Shown one piece after another: positions 1-11,862 of a stretch of 64,000 nt of DNA (positions are counted from its first letter, which is position 1; each line of letters begins with the position of its first letter). This DNA comes from Pyrus communis (lineage: Eukaryota; Streptophyta; Magnoliopsida; Rosales; Rosaceae). The stretch spans positions 2,384,688-2,448,687 of the forward strand of contig NC_084803.1 in NCBI RefSeq assembly GCF_963583255.1, in the 5' to 3' direction. Made by a program: the position numbers and the translations under genes. The notes below the pieces were generated by a model. That model was given only the letters and a program-made list of their open reading frames with translations. It did not search any database and had not been told where the DNA came from.

Positions 1-248
1 TGTTCTAAGTATGTGCCAGGGTACCCTGCATAACTTCACTGCCATGCTTTCCCTTGATGTTTCTGAGTACAATCATTTTGACCCTTGGTTTTTCAGTTAT
101 CGGTTCGATTTTAACTTTCGATGTTATTAGTTGGTACTTGGTGGGTCACATGTCTATGAATTGTTCTCGCATACAAGCAGATGGTCTTTCCTCTTTTCCC
201 CGTAGAATGGATTAGAGTTGTTCATGTGTCGTTTAATATCTATGTCAG
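1..248 (+). other. Intron of the NRPD2-like gene
   Basis: No coding similarity is visible here. The stretch is T-rich and ends in a pyrimidine-rich tract and an AG (247-248) directly before the recognised exon, so it reads as the last intron of the polymerase gene that enters from the left edge. Confidence 0.7.
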
Positions 249-750
249 GGCTGGATTTTCAAGATGCGGAAAAGAGAGAGTATACAGTGGTGGAACCGGT
301 CAAATGGTTCGTTCCCTCATATTCATGGGCCCCACCTTTTATCAGCGCCTGATTCACATGTCTGAAGACAAAGTAAAGTTCCGGAACACTGGGCCAGTCC
401 ACCCTCTCACCCGTCAGCCGGTGGCAGATCGGAAGCGATTTGGAGGGATCAAGTTTGGAGAAATGGAACGTGACTGCCTAATAGCACACGGAGCTTCGGC
501 AAACTTACATGAGCGCCTATTCACTCTCAGTGACTCCTCCCAGGTGTATATCTGCCAGAAATGCGAACACGTAGCTAATGTGATCCAACGGTCGGTTGAA
601 GGAGGACGTAAGATCAGGGGTCCGTACTGCCGGAATTGCAATTCTGCAGATGATCTTGTGAAGGCAAACGTCCCGTATGGGGCGAAGTTACTGTGCCAGG
701 AGCTGTTCAGCATGGGGATCAGTTTGAAGTTCGAGACTCGGTTTTCTTAG
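249..750 (+). CDS. NRPD2: RNA polymerase IV/V second-largest subunit, C-terminal exon (partial gene)
   Basis: This is the final exon of the shared second-largest catalytic subunit of plant RNA polymerases IV and V, which act in nuclear RNA-directed DNA methylation. The translation carries the hallmark block MGPTFYQRLIHMSEDK, then LTRQPVADRKRFGG and GEMERDCLIAHGA of the RPB2 family. A C-terminal zinc ribbon follows (CQKC and CRNC pairs), and the protein ends GISLKFETRFS. Pol II RPB2 differs at these positions (for example it ends in MSMAIAPRML), so the Pol IV/V paralogue is favoured. The acceptor AG at 247-248 leaves one G to complete an Arg codon from the previous exon. The ATG at 181 lies in the intron and is not the start. 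All upstream exons are outside the window. No frame damage is visible. Confidence 0.93.
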
Positions 751-1327
751 AGTGAAGGAGTAGTTGTGGAATGGGGGAACCCTAAATCTGACTGATGAAT
801 ATTTTGATTAGTACCAATCTGCAGCTTTTGTATAATTTGTTGCTACAAATTGTTATTAGGACATCTGAAATTCTAATGGTCTCTTCAGAGAATCTGAAAA
901 TGTGGGCTAGTCTACTTGACAAGGACAATGTGCTCGCCCTCTTGCATTTAGGTTCAAATCTTTCGCCCCCATAAATTTGATGGATCACTTGTTTGTTTGG
1001 ATCACTTTACATTTGTATTCTTATTCTTTAGGTCCCAAAAATCATTTTTACGAAAAAATCACGAAAATCGAAAATTATATGACCGTTAAATCAAATGGTG
1101 GTCATTTTAGTTTCCTTGAATGACTGTATTCGTCTGTTTTTATCATTACAATTAGATGCCTTAATGGTTTTAGATTTGTTTAATTTTTTGCAAGTATGAT
1201 CGGTTTGAATTCGGGAGTAATCCTCAAATGTTCTTCAAATAAGATTATTTGAAGAATCACTCAATGGAAGGGGACTTTAATTTATCCGACTACTCTCGAC
1301 GAAACAAGCGTTTGCATAAGTTCCGTA
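751..1327. other. Convergent intergenic stretch
   Basis: This lies between the stop of the + strand NRPD2 exon and the stop of the minus-strand hydrolase-like gene, so it should hold both 3' UTRs. I see AT-rich sequence and no recognisable gene or repeat. Confidence 0.6.
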
Positions 1328-3053
1328 TCATTTTTTGGGTGAATCCGTCTCTTGCATAAATGGCTCTCGCATAGCTGTCGGCAGCTTCAGCTCCGGCTCC
1401 ACTTCAGGAAGTGGCAAGAAATAGTAATCAACCATGTCTTTGGACACATCCTTGAAACTAGGAGGGTTCCACTGCAGAATTTCAAAAAGGTTGTAATTTT
1501 CTCCGACTGGAAGTAAACTAGGTACCTTGGGTGCGAAGTCCTTGCCTACCAATCTTGCTCGAACGCCCTACAGATAGATATAAACGGGGCAATGTAATAG
1601 CAGATTAAAAGACACATACAGTTTTCATGAATATATGAAATAATTCAGCCTTCAACAAAAACCACAACACCAGCATCTAGTACAACTGATTTGCAAAGTA
1701 AGAAGCAGCACATACAGTTTTATCAGTCACCACCCGAAACATTCCTGGGATTGCAATTCCAGCCCCAGCTCCCATGGTGATACCATCCATGATAGCTACC
1801 TGCACAAATATGATCAAGTGATTATCAAAAGTAACATGTAAGTATTGACAGGAACCTGAAAAGGATATTTCTATGCATAACATATGTTTAACTTTGGCGT
1901 GCAACTCAGGTTGTAAATTCTGTAATACGATTACACGACACTGATTCACTGCTAGTATAGTACAAAGCACACTGGTTTAGAAAAGCTCAACACTCACATG
2001 CGGCTTCAGGTACGTTCCTTGAATATATACAAACTTATACAATGTCTCAAAAAACTTCTTATATTCATCAACATCCCCTGCACATAGTTAATGCATTTGA
2101 TAAAACCAACAATGCCATGTAAGTATCAAACACTTAAGACCAGAAAGACTACGCTCCAAACAGCGTGAAAATGTGCATGAAAAGTACCACAAAAAAAGGG
2201 TCTAATCAAAGTGATGCAACTCAAATCAGCCCAAAAAACAAGTAAGAAATAAGCTGTGAAGAAAAGGTTCAGTACTAGAAAGTAGAAATGGCATTCCCAA
2301 ATCAGTTGAACGTTTATGATCGAATTTTAAAATACGACATTATGTATACTAAAAATACAGTATCGAATAATTTGTTCTCATTATGTCAATGAAACTAGAA
2401 AACAATCAATCTTGAGTTGACACCCTGAACTACACGAGGTGTAGAGACGTAAACAAAACAAAAGATTGAGTTACCTTCATTAACTAGTTGATAGAGGCTA
2501 ACAGCATCTGCGCCAGAGCAGAAGGCCCTCCCACTACCCTTCAAAAGGCAAAACATCAAGTATTCTTTCAAAATTAGTATTCTCAGCACATTGCAAGAAG
2601 TTAAATAATCCGATAGATGAAAAAAGCATGATGCCTTAAACCAGAAAACCGTGTCCCGCAAGGGAACAACATACTACCTTCATCAAGACAAATCCAATAT
2701 CCGGGTTATCCTCCCATGATTCATACGGTCTCTTCAGTCGAGCTGCCTATAAAACCCAAGAGCAAAAACATCAAAAGATTCAAAATTTATCCGAAACAAG
2801 CAACACCATCATAACAAAAACTCTTAGGAAGCAACAAGATTTAAGAAACAGAAACGACACTAACCATGGAATTGTGGAGAGCGTTGAGTGCAGATGGTCC
2901 GTTGAGAATTGCTGCTCTCGATTTAGCTCTTCCCTCCACCGTAACCTGAGTTTTTACATTCGTAAAAAAATTAACGGATGCATTGCAACAAAACCCAAAA
3001 ACCCAAATTGAATTAATAAAAAGAAGAAAGATTTGTACTTCTGTGGAAATGAA

Positions 3054-3098
<45 letters not shown>

Positions 3099-3187
3099 AG
3101 GTCTTGGACGTCGTCGTATTGGGCATAGCTTGGCTGAGCAGAAAAGGCTATGTGAGGAGAGAGAGAGAGCTTCTTCCTCTGACTCAC
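1328..3187 (-). pseudogene. 3-hydroxyisobutyryl-CoA hydrolase-like gene with internal exons missing
   Basis: Crotonase-fold family. HIBYL-CoA hydrolases act in mitochondrial valine breakdown. Minus-strand exons are 2865-2945 (VTVEGRAKSRAAILNG), 2678-2746 (ending GFVLMK), 2475-2538 (GSGRAFCSGADAVSLY), 1998-2077, 1716-1799 (VAIMDGITMGAGAGI, the oxyanion loop), 1526-1567 (GVRARLVGKDFAPK) and 1328-1471 (ending LKLPTAMREPFM plus tail). Exon 1 probably starts at the ATG at 3187 and runs into a CT repeat, so its donor is unclear. After DKT the family normally continues with the exons holding the HPE.Q.GFHPDAG motif and about 200 residues. Here only 148 bp of intron separate DKT from GVRARLV, so the catalytic core is absent. 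The remaining exons stay in frame, so a short protein of roughly 200 residues could still be made. A 54-nt GT-AG segment (1472-1525) also reads through in frame. Either a recent pseudogene or a non-catalytic paralogue. Confidence 0.78.
3059..3097. repeat. (GA)n microsatellite, about 19 units
   Basis: An uninterrupted GA dinucleotide run sits where exon 1 of the minus-strand hydrolase-like gene should end. On that strand it reads CTCTCT and gives poly-Leu/Ser in the forward reading. It appears to have replaced or displaced the exon 1 donor site. Confidence 0.95.
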
Positions 3188-3603
3188 GCACTTCCTCAGA
3201 GACTAATAATTTCTCTCAAAACCGTAAAATAGAAAATTTGAGTAAAATGATCATAAACCAAACATCAATTGATTAATGGATCAAAATTAAATATCAATGA
3301 CATGCTGAGAAGAAAATCGATAAGATATCGACAACATAATAAAAAAATTATCATTTCGGTAAATAAGACTTAAAGAATGAATTTATTCAGATAAAATTAC
3401 AAAGAACATCCAGTTTATTTCACCACGAGCTTGCTAAGCAACTGAATTACAATTTCCAATTGTATCCAAATCCAAAAGCAAAGTAAATTTTAGTAGTTTA
3501 GAATCTCGTCTTATCGAATAAAAAAGAAGTCGAAAGCAATGTACATTTCAGCTCGTTCATGTACATTCTATCTTCATGGCATGGTAACAAATTGAAGTGC
3601 TCA
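3188..3603. other. Intergenic stretch between two minus-strand genes
   Basis: This holds the promoter of the hydrolase-like gene and the 3' UTR of the phospholipase-like gene. It is AT-rich, and I recognise no repeat or TATA box with confidence. Confidence 0.5.
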
Positions 3604-6600
3604 TCAACTTGGACAAGCCCTACCTTCTCCCAGCTCTTCAACTGGCACGACATAGGGGGAATCCCAGTCGGCGTCGAAAACATCTTGAAGCTGAGAAACA
3701 ATGGCAGGGTTGTATGTACCAAAGCTGACACCAGCTGTTGTATAAAAGTAATCCCAAATGAGATTGCTCGTGCCTATGTGAGCTCGAACATCACTGACCG
3801 CATACTTTCCATGGTTGACCCTGGTGTAACCGGGGTATATGTTTCCGGTGTCGGTACCATTGGCAGTGGCAGGTCCGGTCAAGTTGAAACCCGGGACTAC
3901 ATAGTACTTGATCTCAACTTTCCCAGTGCAATGGTTATACGTAGACGAAGAGCAAAGGACGTTGGAGTAGAGAAGAGATTTTAGGTACTGGTCTGTGCCG
4001 TCGACAAAATGTGCCCAGTATGCTACCAATATTTTCACTGTTGCTTTCTTTGAGAAGACAACCTATCAATTACAATTTAAGCATTTTGTAAGTGTTCTCT
4101 GAGAAGTGATTGTCACGCTCCGCTTTTCTCTCCAGCACTTCTCCCTCGTTCTTTCTAGTCTTAAGATTGAATAATAAAACGAGAAGGAAGAGAAGAGTGC
4201 AGAAGAGAAAATGAGAGTGAAAATCGCTATCCTTGTTTTAAGAAGTCGGAGAAGCATTAGTCCAAGAGCAGAAGTAATGACAGTGGAAGGTACCTCAGAT
4301 ATTGCAGAGGAGAGGGATGACCAGTAAACCGTTGGGTTCGTATACTGGGACTGACCAAGCCAGTCCATGGTACTAATCCGAACCGTTCCGCCATTTCCTA
4401 CAGAATGAATAGCCTCTATCCAAGCCTGTTCATCAGCCTGGTACCTACCAAATGTCAACTGCAGATGACAATTTTCGTCAAGATAAAAAATGAAAACACG
4501 ATGACGAAATAGAAAATTTGAGAAACGAAAATGGTAGATATTGTCTGGTTACCTCTGGAGGAGCAAAAGAGAGATAGCTGGACTGAGGCTGCAAGCTTGA
4601 ATCATTATACCCAGGAGTCTGCAGTGGCAATTTGAACATGTGGGGATCGTTCAGTATAGGGTATCCTGCTACATGGTGAGTCTCCACCGTTCGAGGAAGA
4701 GGTGAACTGCAGTGACATAACTATACAAGTGTTAACTAAAGTTAACTGAAAGGGACCGTAGGAACTGCGTAACCATATAATTTGTTAGCACACTGTTGTT
4801 ATACGAGCTAACCAGGAATTGATAATTGCTCTTAAATTGATCAACTTCCAGATTATCATACTTGAAGCGCAAAGCATACAGTGCCCTAGATGCATAAATA
4901 ATCAGAACCAGGTCATGGTATGAATATCCAGACACTTGATGCAAAGATCTCGATATGTATACCCAGCAACGTAAACTAGAAATGAGGTTCGTTTCATACC
5001 TACACCGCAATTTAGAATCCAAGAAGTGTGACCAGCAAGGAACCTGTCTGTCGACCTGCCACTGCTTATCTGATACAGTTGTCGTATGAGTTGTATGATC
5101 AAGAGATGCAAGTGTCCATAGGTTTTCAAAGTAGTTCTCAACCTTTCTTGCTATTTTCGGACAACCAACGAGATAAATTCCAAGTTCCTTCACCTGCAAA
5201 CATTCATTAGTAAGACGTTATAAGCCAAAACAGTACCCTATACAAAGTAACAGGACAAATCTGCAGAAGCAGCAAAGTTTCACAATTACTTGTGTGAGAG
5301 ATTTCCAGTCATTGTTGGCGGATCCAATATACACGTCTCGGCGATCTGATATCCAGACTTTGGCATGGACTACGCCGGACCCCCACCATTTACTAAACAA
5401 CAAAGTCACATTCTTTACATTTGGCCTTCCTGAAGCAAGGCTGGATGGCTCTGTGGTATAGTCGGGATACACACCTGAGTGGGATAGTAGCCTATAAGGC
5501 TAAAACTTCATCATTAACACAAACAATATAATCACTTTTAAATAAGTAAAACACATTCTATCTTTAAAACTGTGGTACGAAAATCTCTAGAATGCCTAAA
5601 AACGTTTTTAGCCAACCAAAAGCACATCTGAAAATTCTTGGTATAAAAAGTGAGTCTGGGCTATAAAGCACGCCCTTGGAAGTGCTATGTACTTCTCTAG
5701 AAAGCAGTCACAAGTACTTTTTCAAGAAACACTAAAAACTTCATCAAACTTCCAATAAAAACGTTTATGGGCCACAGTTCTTTCAACTAAGCGGTTTCAG
5801 ATGCAACGTCAACAGTGCTTTTCCAAAAGTTCTTCTAACATGTTTGTCAGAAAAAAGTTAGAAGTGATTCTCCAGCAGGGCCAGCACTTAGATTTTATTA
5901 AAAATTACAAGCAGCTTCTAATAAAAGCTTTTATGAACATACGTGCTTTCCATAGAAGCATTTTCAAATAAGCTGCTTATTTTGCCAAGTGCAAAGGTGT
6001 ACATACCTGATGGAAACATTGCGATTAGCAGCATCGTCTATGGCGCCATAAACAGAAGCACCTTCCTGAGCTCCAAACCTCTGCAAATCCTCTTTCGAGT
6101 ACCCGAAATCCCCGGAACGAGGATCTTCAGGCTGCGCAATTAGCTGCCAGTACTGAGCAATTACGTCCAGTCTCTCCGTCGAGTTCTTCGCCAGCCATTC
6201 CAACACATCCGCTGCACAAATTACAATCACAAAACGTTTTAAAATATGAATAAATGAAAAAGTGAAGATTTTGCTTCCCGGGCATGGACGGAAGCAGCAT
6301 ATGCCCCACTAAACTCTTTTTCCCATGAAAAATCTTCAGCCAAAATCATATCATGTTGTTGGAAAGTAAGTTAATAGAATTGTATCCAAATTTTAATTTA
6401 ATTTCATCGTTCGAAGTTGCCCCACTAAAAAATGTTTCTGGGTCCGTCCATGTTCCTGGGTTTTGAATTTTGAGCGGTAAATGAATGTTTACCGGTGGAG
6501 AGGACGCCGGGGACGCGGCGGAGAGTCGGCATGTCGGTGGGGATGGATTGGACGAGCCACGCTTTGCATTGGGATGAAGATTCAGTGGCGGGTAGCAGAG

Positions 6601-6673
6601 AGAGACTGAGTAACACGACGAGTGCAATCACGGCGGCGGCGGTGATTCTTCTGTGACTGCGATCGACTTTCAT
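3604..6673 (-). CDS. Secreted phospholipase D-family (PLD3/4-like) protein
   Basis: Seven exons reconstruct one open frame of 519 aa: 6493-6673, 6007-6211, 5290-5491, 5000-5193, 4553-4706, 4294-4458 and 3604-4062, all with GT-AG borders. The first ~31 residues are a basic start plus a Leu/Val/Ala-rich stretch, so a signal peptide or anchor is likely. Two complete HKD motifs are present: HAKVWISD (about residues 171-178, followed by GSANND) and HGKYAVSD (about 451-458, followed by GTSN). This two-HKD, single-domain layout with no C2 or PX/PH domain is that of the animal PLD3/PLD4 and poxvirus F13L-type group, not the classical plant PLDs. Animal members act as endolysosomal phosphodiesterases or exonucleases. 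The plant role is inference. Likely N-glycosylation sites occur (for example NVT and NLTG). The ATG at 6673 is the first in frame before the hydrophobic segment. I see no defects. Confidence 0.9.
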
Positions 6674-8109
6674 CTTTTGATTCGGTTTAATCTGTGGCTA
6701 TCGTTTCACGGATTATTGGGTAATCATTGAGTTCACGAGGTGATCCAATGGGGAAGAGAAAAGAAAGTCAAAGACTCGAACTTGAAAGATTATCGAACGT
6801 TTACGTTAGTTTCTATACTAGCAAAGTTCGAAATTACAAGATCATTCATTCTCTCTGCATCTTTTCTATCAACGTTACCGGATCAAGTTATCTAAACCTA
6901 TAAAATTTAATCCAACAGCTAAAAATAAAATTTTCTTTAAAAATTATTATAATTTTAACTGTTTGATGAAATTAAGTGGATTTGTTGCTAATTGTCACAG
7001 GATTTGCAGGCAAAATGGACTTGTAGGTCTAAAGTGGATTTGTGCTTTAGCGGTTAAAAGTGTTTGTTTAAATAGTATCTTGTATTCGAACTTTGCTAAC
7101 CAACCTGACCAAGGGTATTTGCATTTGGCATCTCAAGTGAATTGTAGCTTCATTGGTTAAAATTGTGTAACCAATCCAACGTAAAAGATTTCTATTTTAA
7201 GTGATTTTGTGGCTTCAAATTCGATAATTTGGAGTTTGGATGTCATGTGTTTGAAATTAACTAATTTAGCGAAAGTATTCAGTTGGAATTTTAAAGAATT
7301 TTAATTCTATTAATAAATTTAGGGTATTCAATCATTATTTTATATGATTATGTGAAATTCAAAGTGTATTCCATCAGGAATTTAACTTAGAAATCAGGTG
7401 TATTCAATTAAGATTTTAAAAAGTTTAAAGTACTTTAAAAGTTGATAAATTCAAGAAAATCTAGATTATAATATATTTTAAGCATTCACAAATGTCACAT
7501 CTCTATATGAGATTTCGAGAAAATTGGATCAAAATTTTACTTAAAATCATCAATTACACCCTATCAAACTCCATGGAATTCATTTTGCTCAACAACAATC
7601 TAGCAAGACATCTATCCTTCATTGAACAAATGATATTATCTACACTAAAATGAAAAGACAGGCTCAACCATCTAGTAATAATGTGGTTCAATTCTCGTCT
7701 TCCTTTTTTGAAATAGTCAATCTAATACAGGGATTCAAATTGATACCTCATTTTGAGGTAAGAAAGAAAAATATGGGTAGACCAGTAAGTAATCGATGAA
7801 CTTTTCATATACTTGAAATTCAATTTGAAGACAATGAAAGAAATAACTGATCTGAGATCTTCCAACTCCAAAAGAACAAGCACTTAACCAGAAACACAGA
7901 TCAATTTTCAAGTGGAACCAAAAGATGTTAGACAAGGCACTCCAATAAACTGATTACATTTTAACTATAGTAAACTCCATTTGAGATAATACATGCTTAA
8001 TAGATTGAAGGACAATATGATCATCAGCTACAACAAATCCTACTCCTTTGTACACTTGCAGTGGAATTTTCTGAACTCGTTCAATTCGGGTCAGCCCTGA
8101 AATCCCCAT
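6674..8109. other. Intergenic stretch, AT-rich
   Basis: The part next to 6674 should hold the promoter of the phospholipase-like gene, and the part next to 8109 the 3' UTR of the NPH3-family gene. The middle (about 6,880-7,700) is AT-rich with no readable coding sequence or recognisable repeat. Confidence 0.5.
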
Positions 8110-11100
8110 TTACGAGATGGAATACCTCCTCTGTCTCGAAGATGATACCGACTTTGAATCGCCAGGAACATTTGAAGTTGGACTATGAGAACTCCCGGAT
8201 GTCTCGGAGCTCTTGTTCTCTACATGCCCCTTCCCCACAGACCACAATTTATCGAAGATTCTCCTCGACCTAGATGGAAGCAATTGCGCACCACTTCGGC
8301 TGTTTTTACTGTTGTTTTTTCCCAGTTTTGCGTTCTTCTGGAACTCTTCAGTTACCTTCATTTGGCTCATCTGTTTTCCCAACGGCTTGCAGTTTTCTTC
8401 TGCTATCTTGTCACATTCCTCGTCCAAATTTGTTGTGGAAAGTGAAGTGTCACTGGGATGGTTGTTAAGGGCTTGAACGCTAGCTGCAGATCTTATCTGC
8501 TCAAAGAAGAGAACTTGAACAACGACTCGAAGTGGGAGCTGCTCGTTCTGTGCAGCATCCATCGATGCCTCCAGTGTAAGTTTCTTGACATCCATCAATG
8601 CACAAATTCTTTTCCTTTCAGCCTTTGTCAAATTAGGGTGCTCCTGGAGACGTGGCTAATCAGTATTCATGCAAATAATTCACAAATCTGAAGGGCTGTA
8701 TATATTTCCCAGAAATCGACCAATCTGGTCGCATTCTAAGTCTCTCATTACAATTTAATACAAAGACAAAATAAATAGCAGTGACTCACATGATCGCATT
8801 CCTCGTTTATAGTACTTATTAGGCATAGAACATGGCAAAGTTTTAAACATACATAATTTGAATAATATCTTATTCACATCATGACGAAACAGAACAAAGT
8901 AAGATCCAAAAGTGCTTAAAATGCTTGTAGCGACATGAAAGTTTTTTGGCATCAAATAGTTTCACTTTCAGATCTAATGGTCAGTTCAGGTTTGAAAGAA
9001 AAAAGGTACATCCTAATAGATCAGAGCTTCCTGCAACTTCTTTACTTAAATCTCAGAAACATGACAAGGCAACTCTAGTGCGAAAACAAAAAGCATGATG
9101 GAGAATAAATAAACATGTGGATATGGCTTAAACGCATACCTTCAGGTAGATGTCAATGGCTTTGTACAACCCATCGTGAATTGGCCTTGCTGACTCGGGA
9201 ACTGATTGTGATAACTCTACAAAACTACTGAGGTTAAGATTTGGGTCATGTGCAATTTCTGCAAGATACCCATCGACCAGTCTGCCAACACCCAACAACG
9301 ATCCATGCCCTAATATAAAAGTATCAGTCCCCTTTTCATTCTTCTCGACAACATCCAAATCCCACTTGTACTTTTCACGCATCACATACTGACTCACAAC
9401 AGACAGAACCAACTCAACGTCATATATAGTAATTTGAGGAGATCGTGCGGGGATCAATAAGTCAACTACACGAGCTTCATGCAACTTCAAACTGATCCTC
9501 TTCACCAACTCTTCCCTCAACAACTCGTCTGCTCCAACCAAAATAGAAACTTTCAAAAGTTTCAGCAAGAAACTGGATGAACAACCCATACCTTTGTCTG
9601 ACGGCAATAAGCAAATAATTGTTTCTACCAGAGATTTTTTCCTCAAGGCGTGTTCGTCCAAAACCAGTGCATCAACAGAATCTGGCAACCATCTAACTGC
9701 GTAAGTCTTCAGAGCCTCCCCAATAACAGTGCCATCCATTCTTCCCTTTGATTTTACAGCAATAATAACTCGTTTGTAGAGATCAATATCCAGCTCACAT
9801 ATGTCTTCAACCCACCAATCCCTTGGAACTTTTTCAAATTTTTCTCGATAATTCATCCCTGCTTCAATAATTTTATCACGCTCTGCTAATTTTCTGTTAT
9901 ATGTGTAGGACCAAGTGATGTTGGCAGGGTCTACAGATGTTTTAGAAGCAATTGAGTCTATGCATCTTCCAACAATCTTCAGATCTTCAGACCACGACAG
10001 AAGAGGTTTAGTGGTTTGTAGCACAATGATGGAATCTTTCCAGCTACGGAAGATGCTTGAGTTAAGGAACACCTCAATTTTGTATATTAGGTTACTGTGA
10101 TCAACACCCTCGGTCATTTCCAGATACTCAGCAGCACATCGAGCAGCCACAACATTGTAAGCGTTGAGAGTAACAGTCATTCCATAGCAAAACTTTGCAC
10201 AAATTTCAAAGGATTTTGGCCCACCAGGAAAATCAACCATGTCAATTTCTTCAGAATCCTCATTGGCTTTTGATACTAGTTTTTGCAGGCGATTGCTCTT
10301 GGACAAGAGAGGGAACTGGAAAAACAGTTACAATCAACAATAAGAAACAGAGCACGCTTCAGCAGAGAAAGCAGCAGTAATTCGAGTAACAAATGTACCA
10401 TTCAATAATGATCACGTACATTTTAGATTTGACCACCACTATTATGTTCATACGAACACAAATCGTAAAAAAACATTCATATGCATATATGACTCCAAAC
10501 AAATCTAATAATGCTATTATAGTAAAAAATTCATGTAAATTGATGAATAAGGGTGGCAAGGAAAAAATACCTTGTGAAGGTAAAACTTCACTTCCCCAAC
10601 ATTAATAACAACATCCGTCTGCAGTTCAGACGACACATATCTGCATGAACATATGAAAACCAGTTAATCACAGACACAAGGATGATAGAAACTACAATAA
10701 GACATGCATTTACAAAATATTTCTATAACTGGATCCTTATGATGCACGGAGTTACAAAAAATTCAAATATAAACTTTCGGGCTTAAGCGCGTCAAGATTT
10801 TCGTTCTTCTTAGCTAAGATTTTACTATGAGGAGGTGGTTTTTGGTAAACTCCAACACCGATGTCAGATTATAGACTTCAGATTCAAGTTATAACTGAAA
10901 CTAAAATGTCACAAGGAAACTAGACATACAAGAATTAAGCAAGTTTCAATCATTTGCATATTTATTCAGATGACGCCGAAACAATCCACCGGAAGAAAAA
11001 CACCTCCGGTAATTCGTTTAAATTCCTCATTCACCGGAAGAATTTCGCCTGCGTGATGGTTACAGATCTTGGGGGTACTCCATATGACATTTCCACATTT

Positions 11101-11862
11101 GGACCACAAAACTCAATAAAATAGTGACATTCCAAATGCAGGACCACATCCTGAAAGACAGCTTCCACACCCCCATAACTCCCTTTAACCCTACACTCTC
11201 CAAAATTAAAATAGCAATACTTTTTAAGTGCAGAAAGAAAAACAATGATAAGAACAGCACAAAAACGCCCATGTGCTTTCGTCTCTTGTTTATTATCTCC
11301 TCAAAAGTTTCTTGTAATTATCCTATCACAAAAATAAAGGGTTCTTTTCTTGGAAGGTGGCAGCTAATCTTTCACCTTTCCAGTATATAGGTATATAAAT
11401 CACCATCTAATGGCAAAGTTGTAATTTCACCCCCTTTCTCTCACCATTCGGTGGCAGCAATTCACATGCTCTGTACAAAAACAGAGCATACTTGCAGAAA
11501 GAAACTCAAACGCACATGTTTTGTCAAGCAAAAATGAACAATTTCACGGTTCTAGAGAGAGATGAAGGACCTCATTCGTTTGAAATTTCACAATTCTAGA
11601 GAGAGAAAAAAAAGACCCATAATTCAGAATCTAATAGAAGTTCATCAAGTTCATAGCATTGACAGGAGAGGCAAAAATAAATAAATAAATAAATAAATAA
11701 ACAAAACATGAAAAATTCGAAAAGGGATTTTAGAAAGAAAAATTGGAGTTTGTGATGCAAAAAATCATGAGCACAGAGAAAAAGTGAAAACCCGTTTTAC
11801 CTGATAGACTTGCCATCAGCCTGAAATGCATCAGGCTTAGACCCCAGTTTCATAAACTTCAT
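8110..11862 (-). CDS. BTB/POZ and NPH3 domain protein (NRL family)
   Basis: Four exons (11801-11862, 10571-10640, 9140-10315, 8110-8643) join in frame to give 613 aa. The protein starts MKFMKLGSKPDAFQ, then has the BTB domain (about residues 25-115: DVVINVGEVKFYLHKFPLLS, later KFCYGMTVTLNAYNVVAARC and EYLEMTEG). The NPH3 domain spans about residues 210-435, opening with DWWVEDICELDIDLYKRVI and ending near the GLYKAIDIYLK block. LPLRVVVQVLFFEQ follows and then a Ser/Lys-rich tail. NRL proteins are plant-specific CUL3-type adaptors and membrane-associated signalling factors, as in phototropism (NPH3, RPT2) and auxin organ patterning (NPY). WSYTYNRKLAERD and the GCSSSFLLKLLKVSILVGAD stretch resemble the At5g67385/At3g08570 branch, not NPH3 itself. 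Length and exon pattern are normal for the family. The first ATG (11862) is used; a second in-frame ATG follows three codons later. Confidence 0.93.

Noticed and set aside
2841..3191. 116-codon minus frame with poly-Leu/Ser
   Set aside because: It merges an exon, an intron and the GA microsatellite. Only the part at 2865-2945 matches the hydrolase family.
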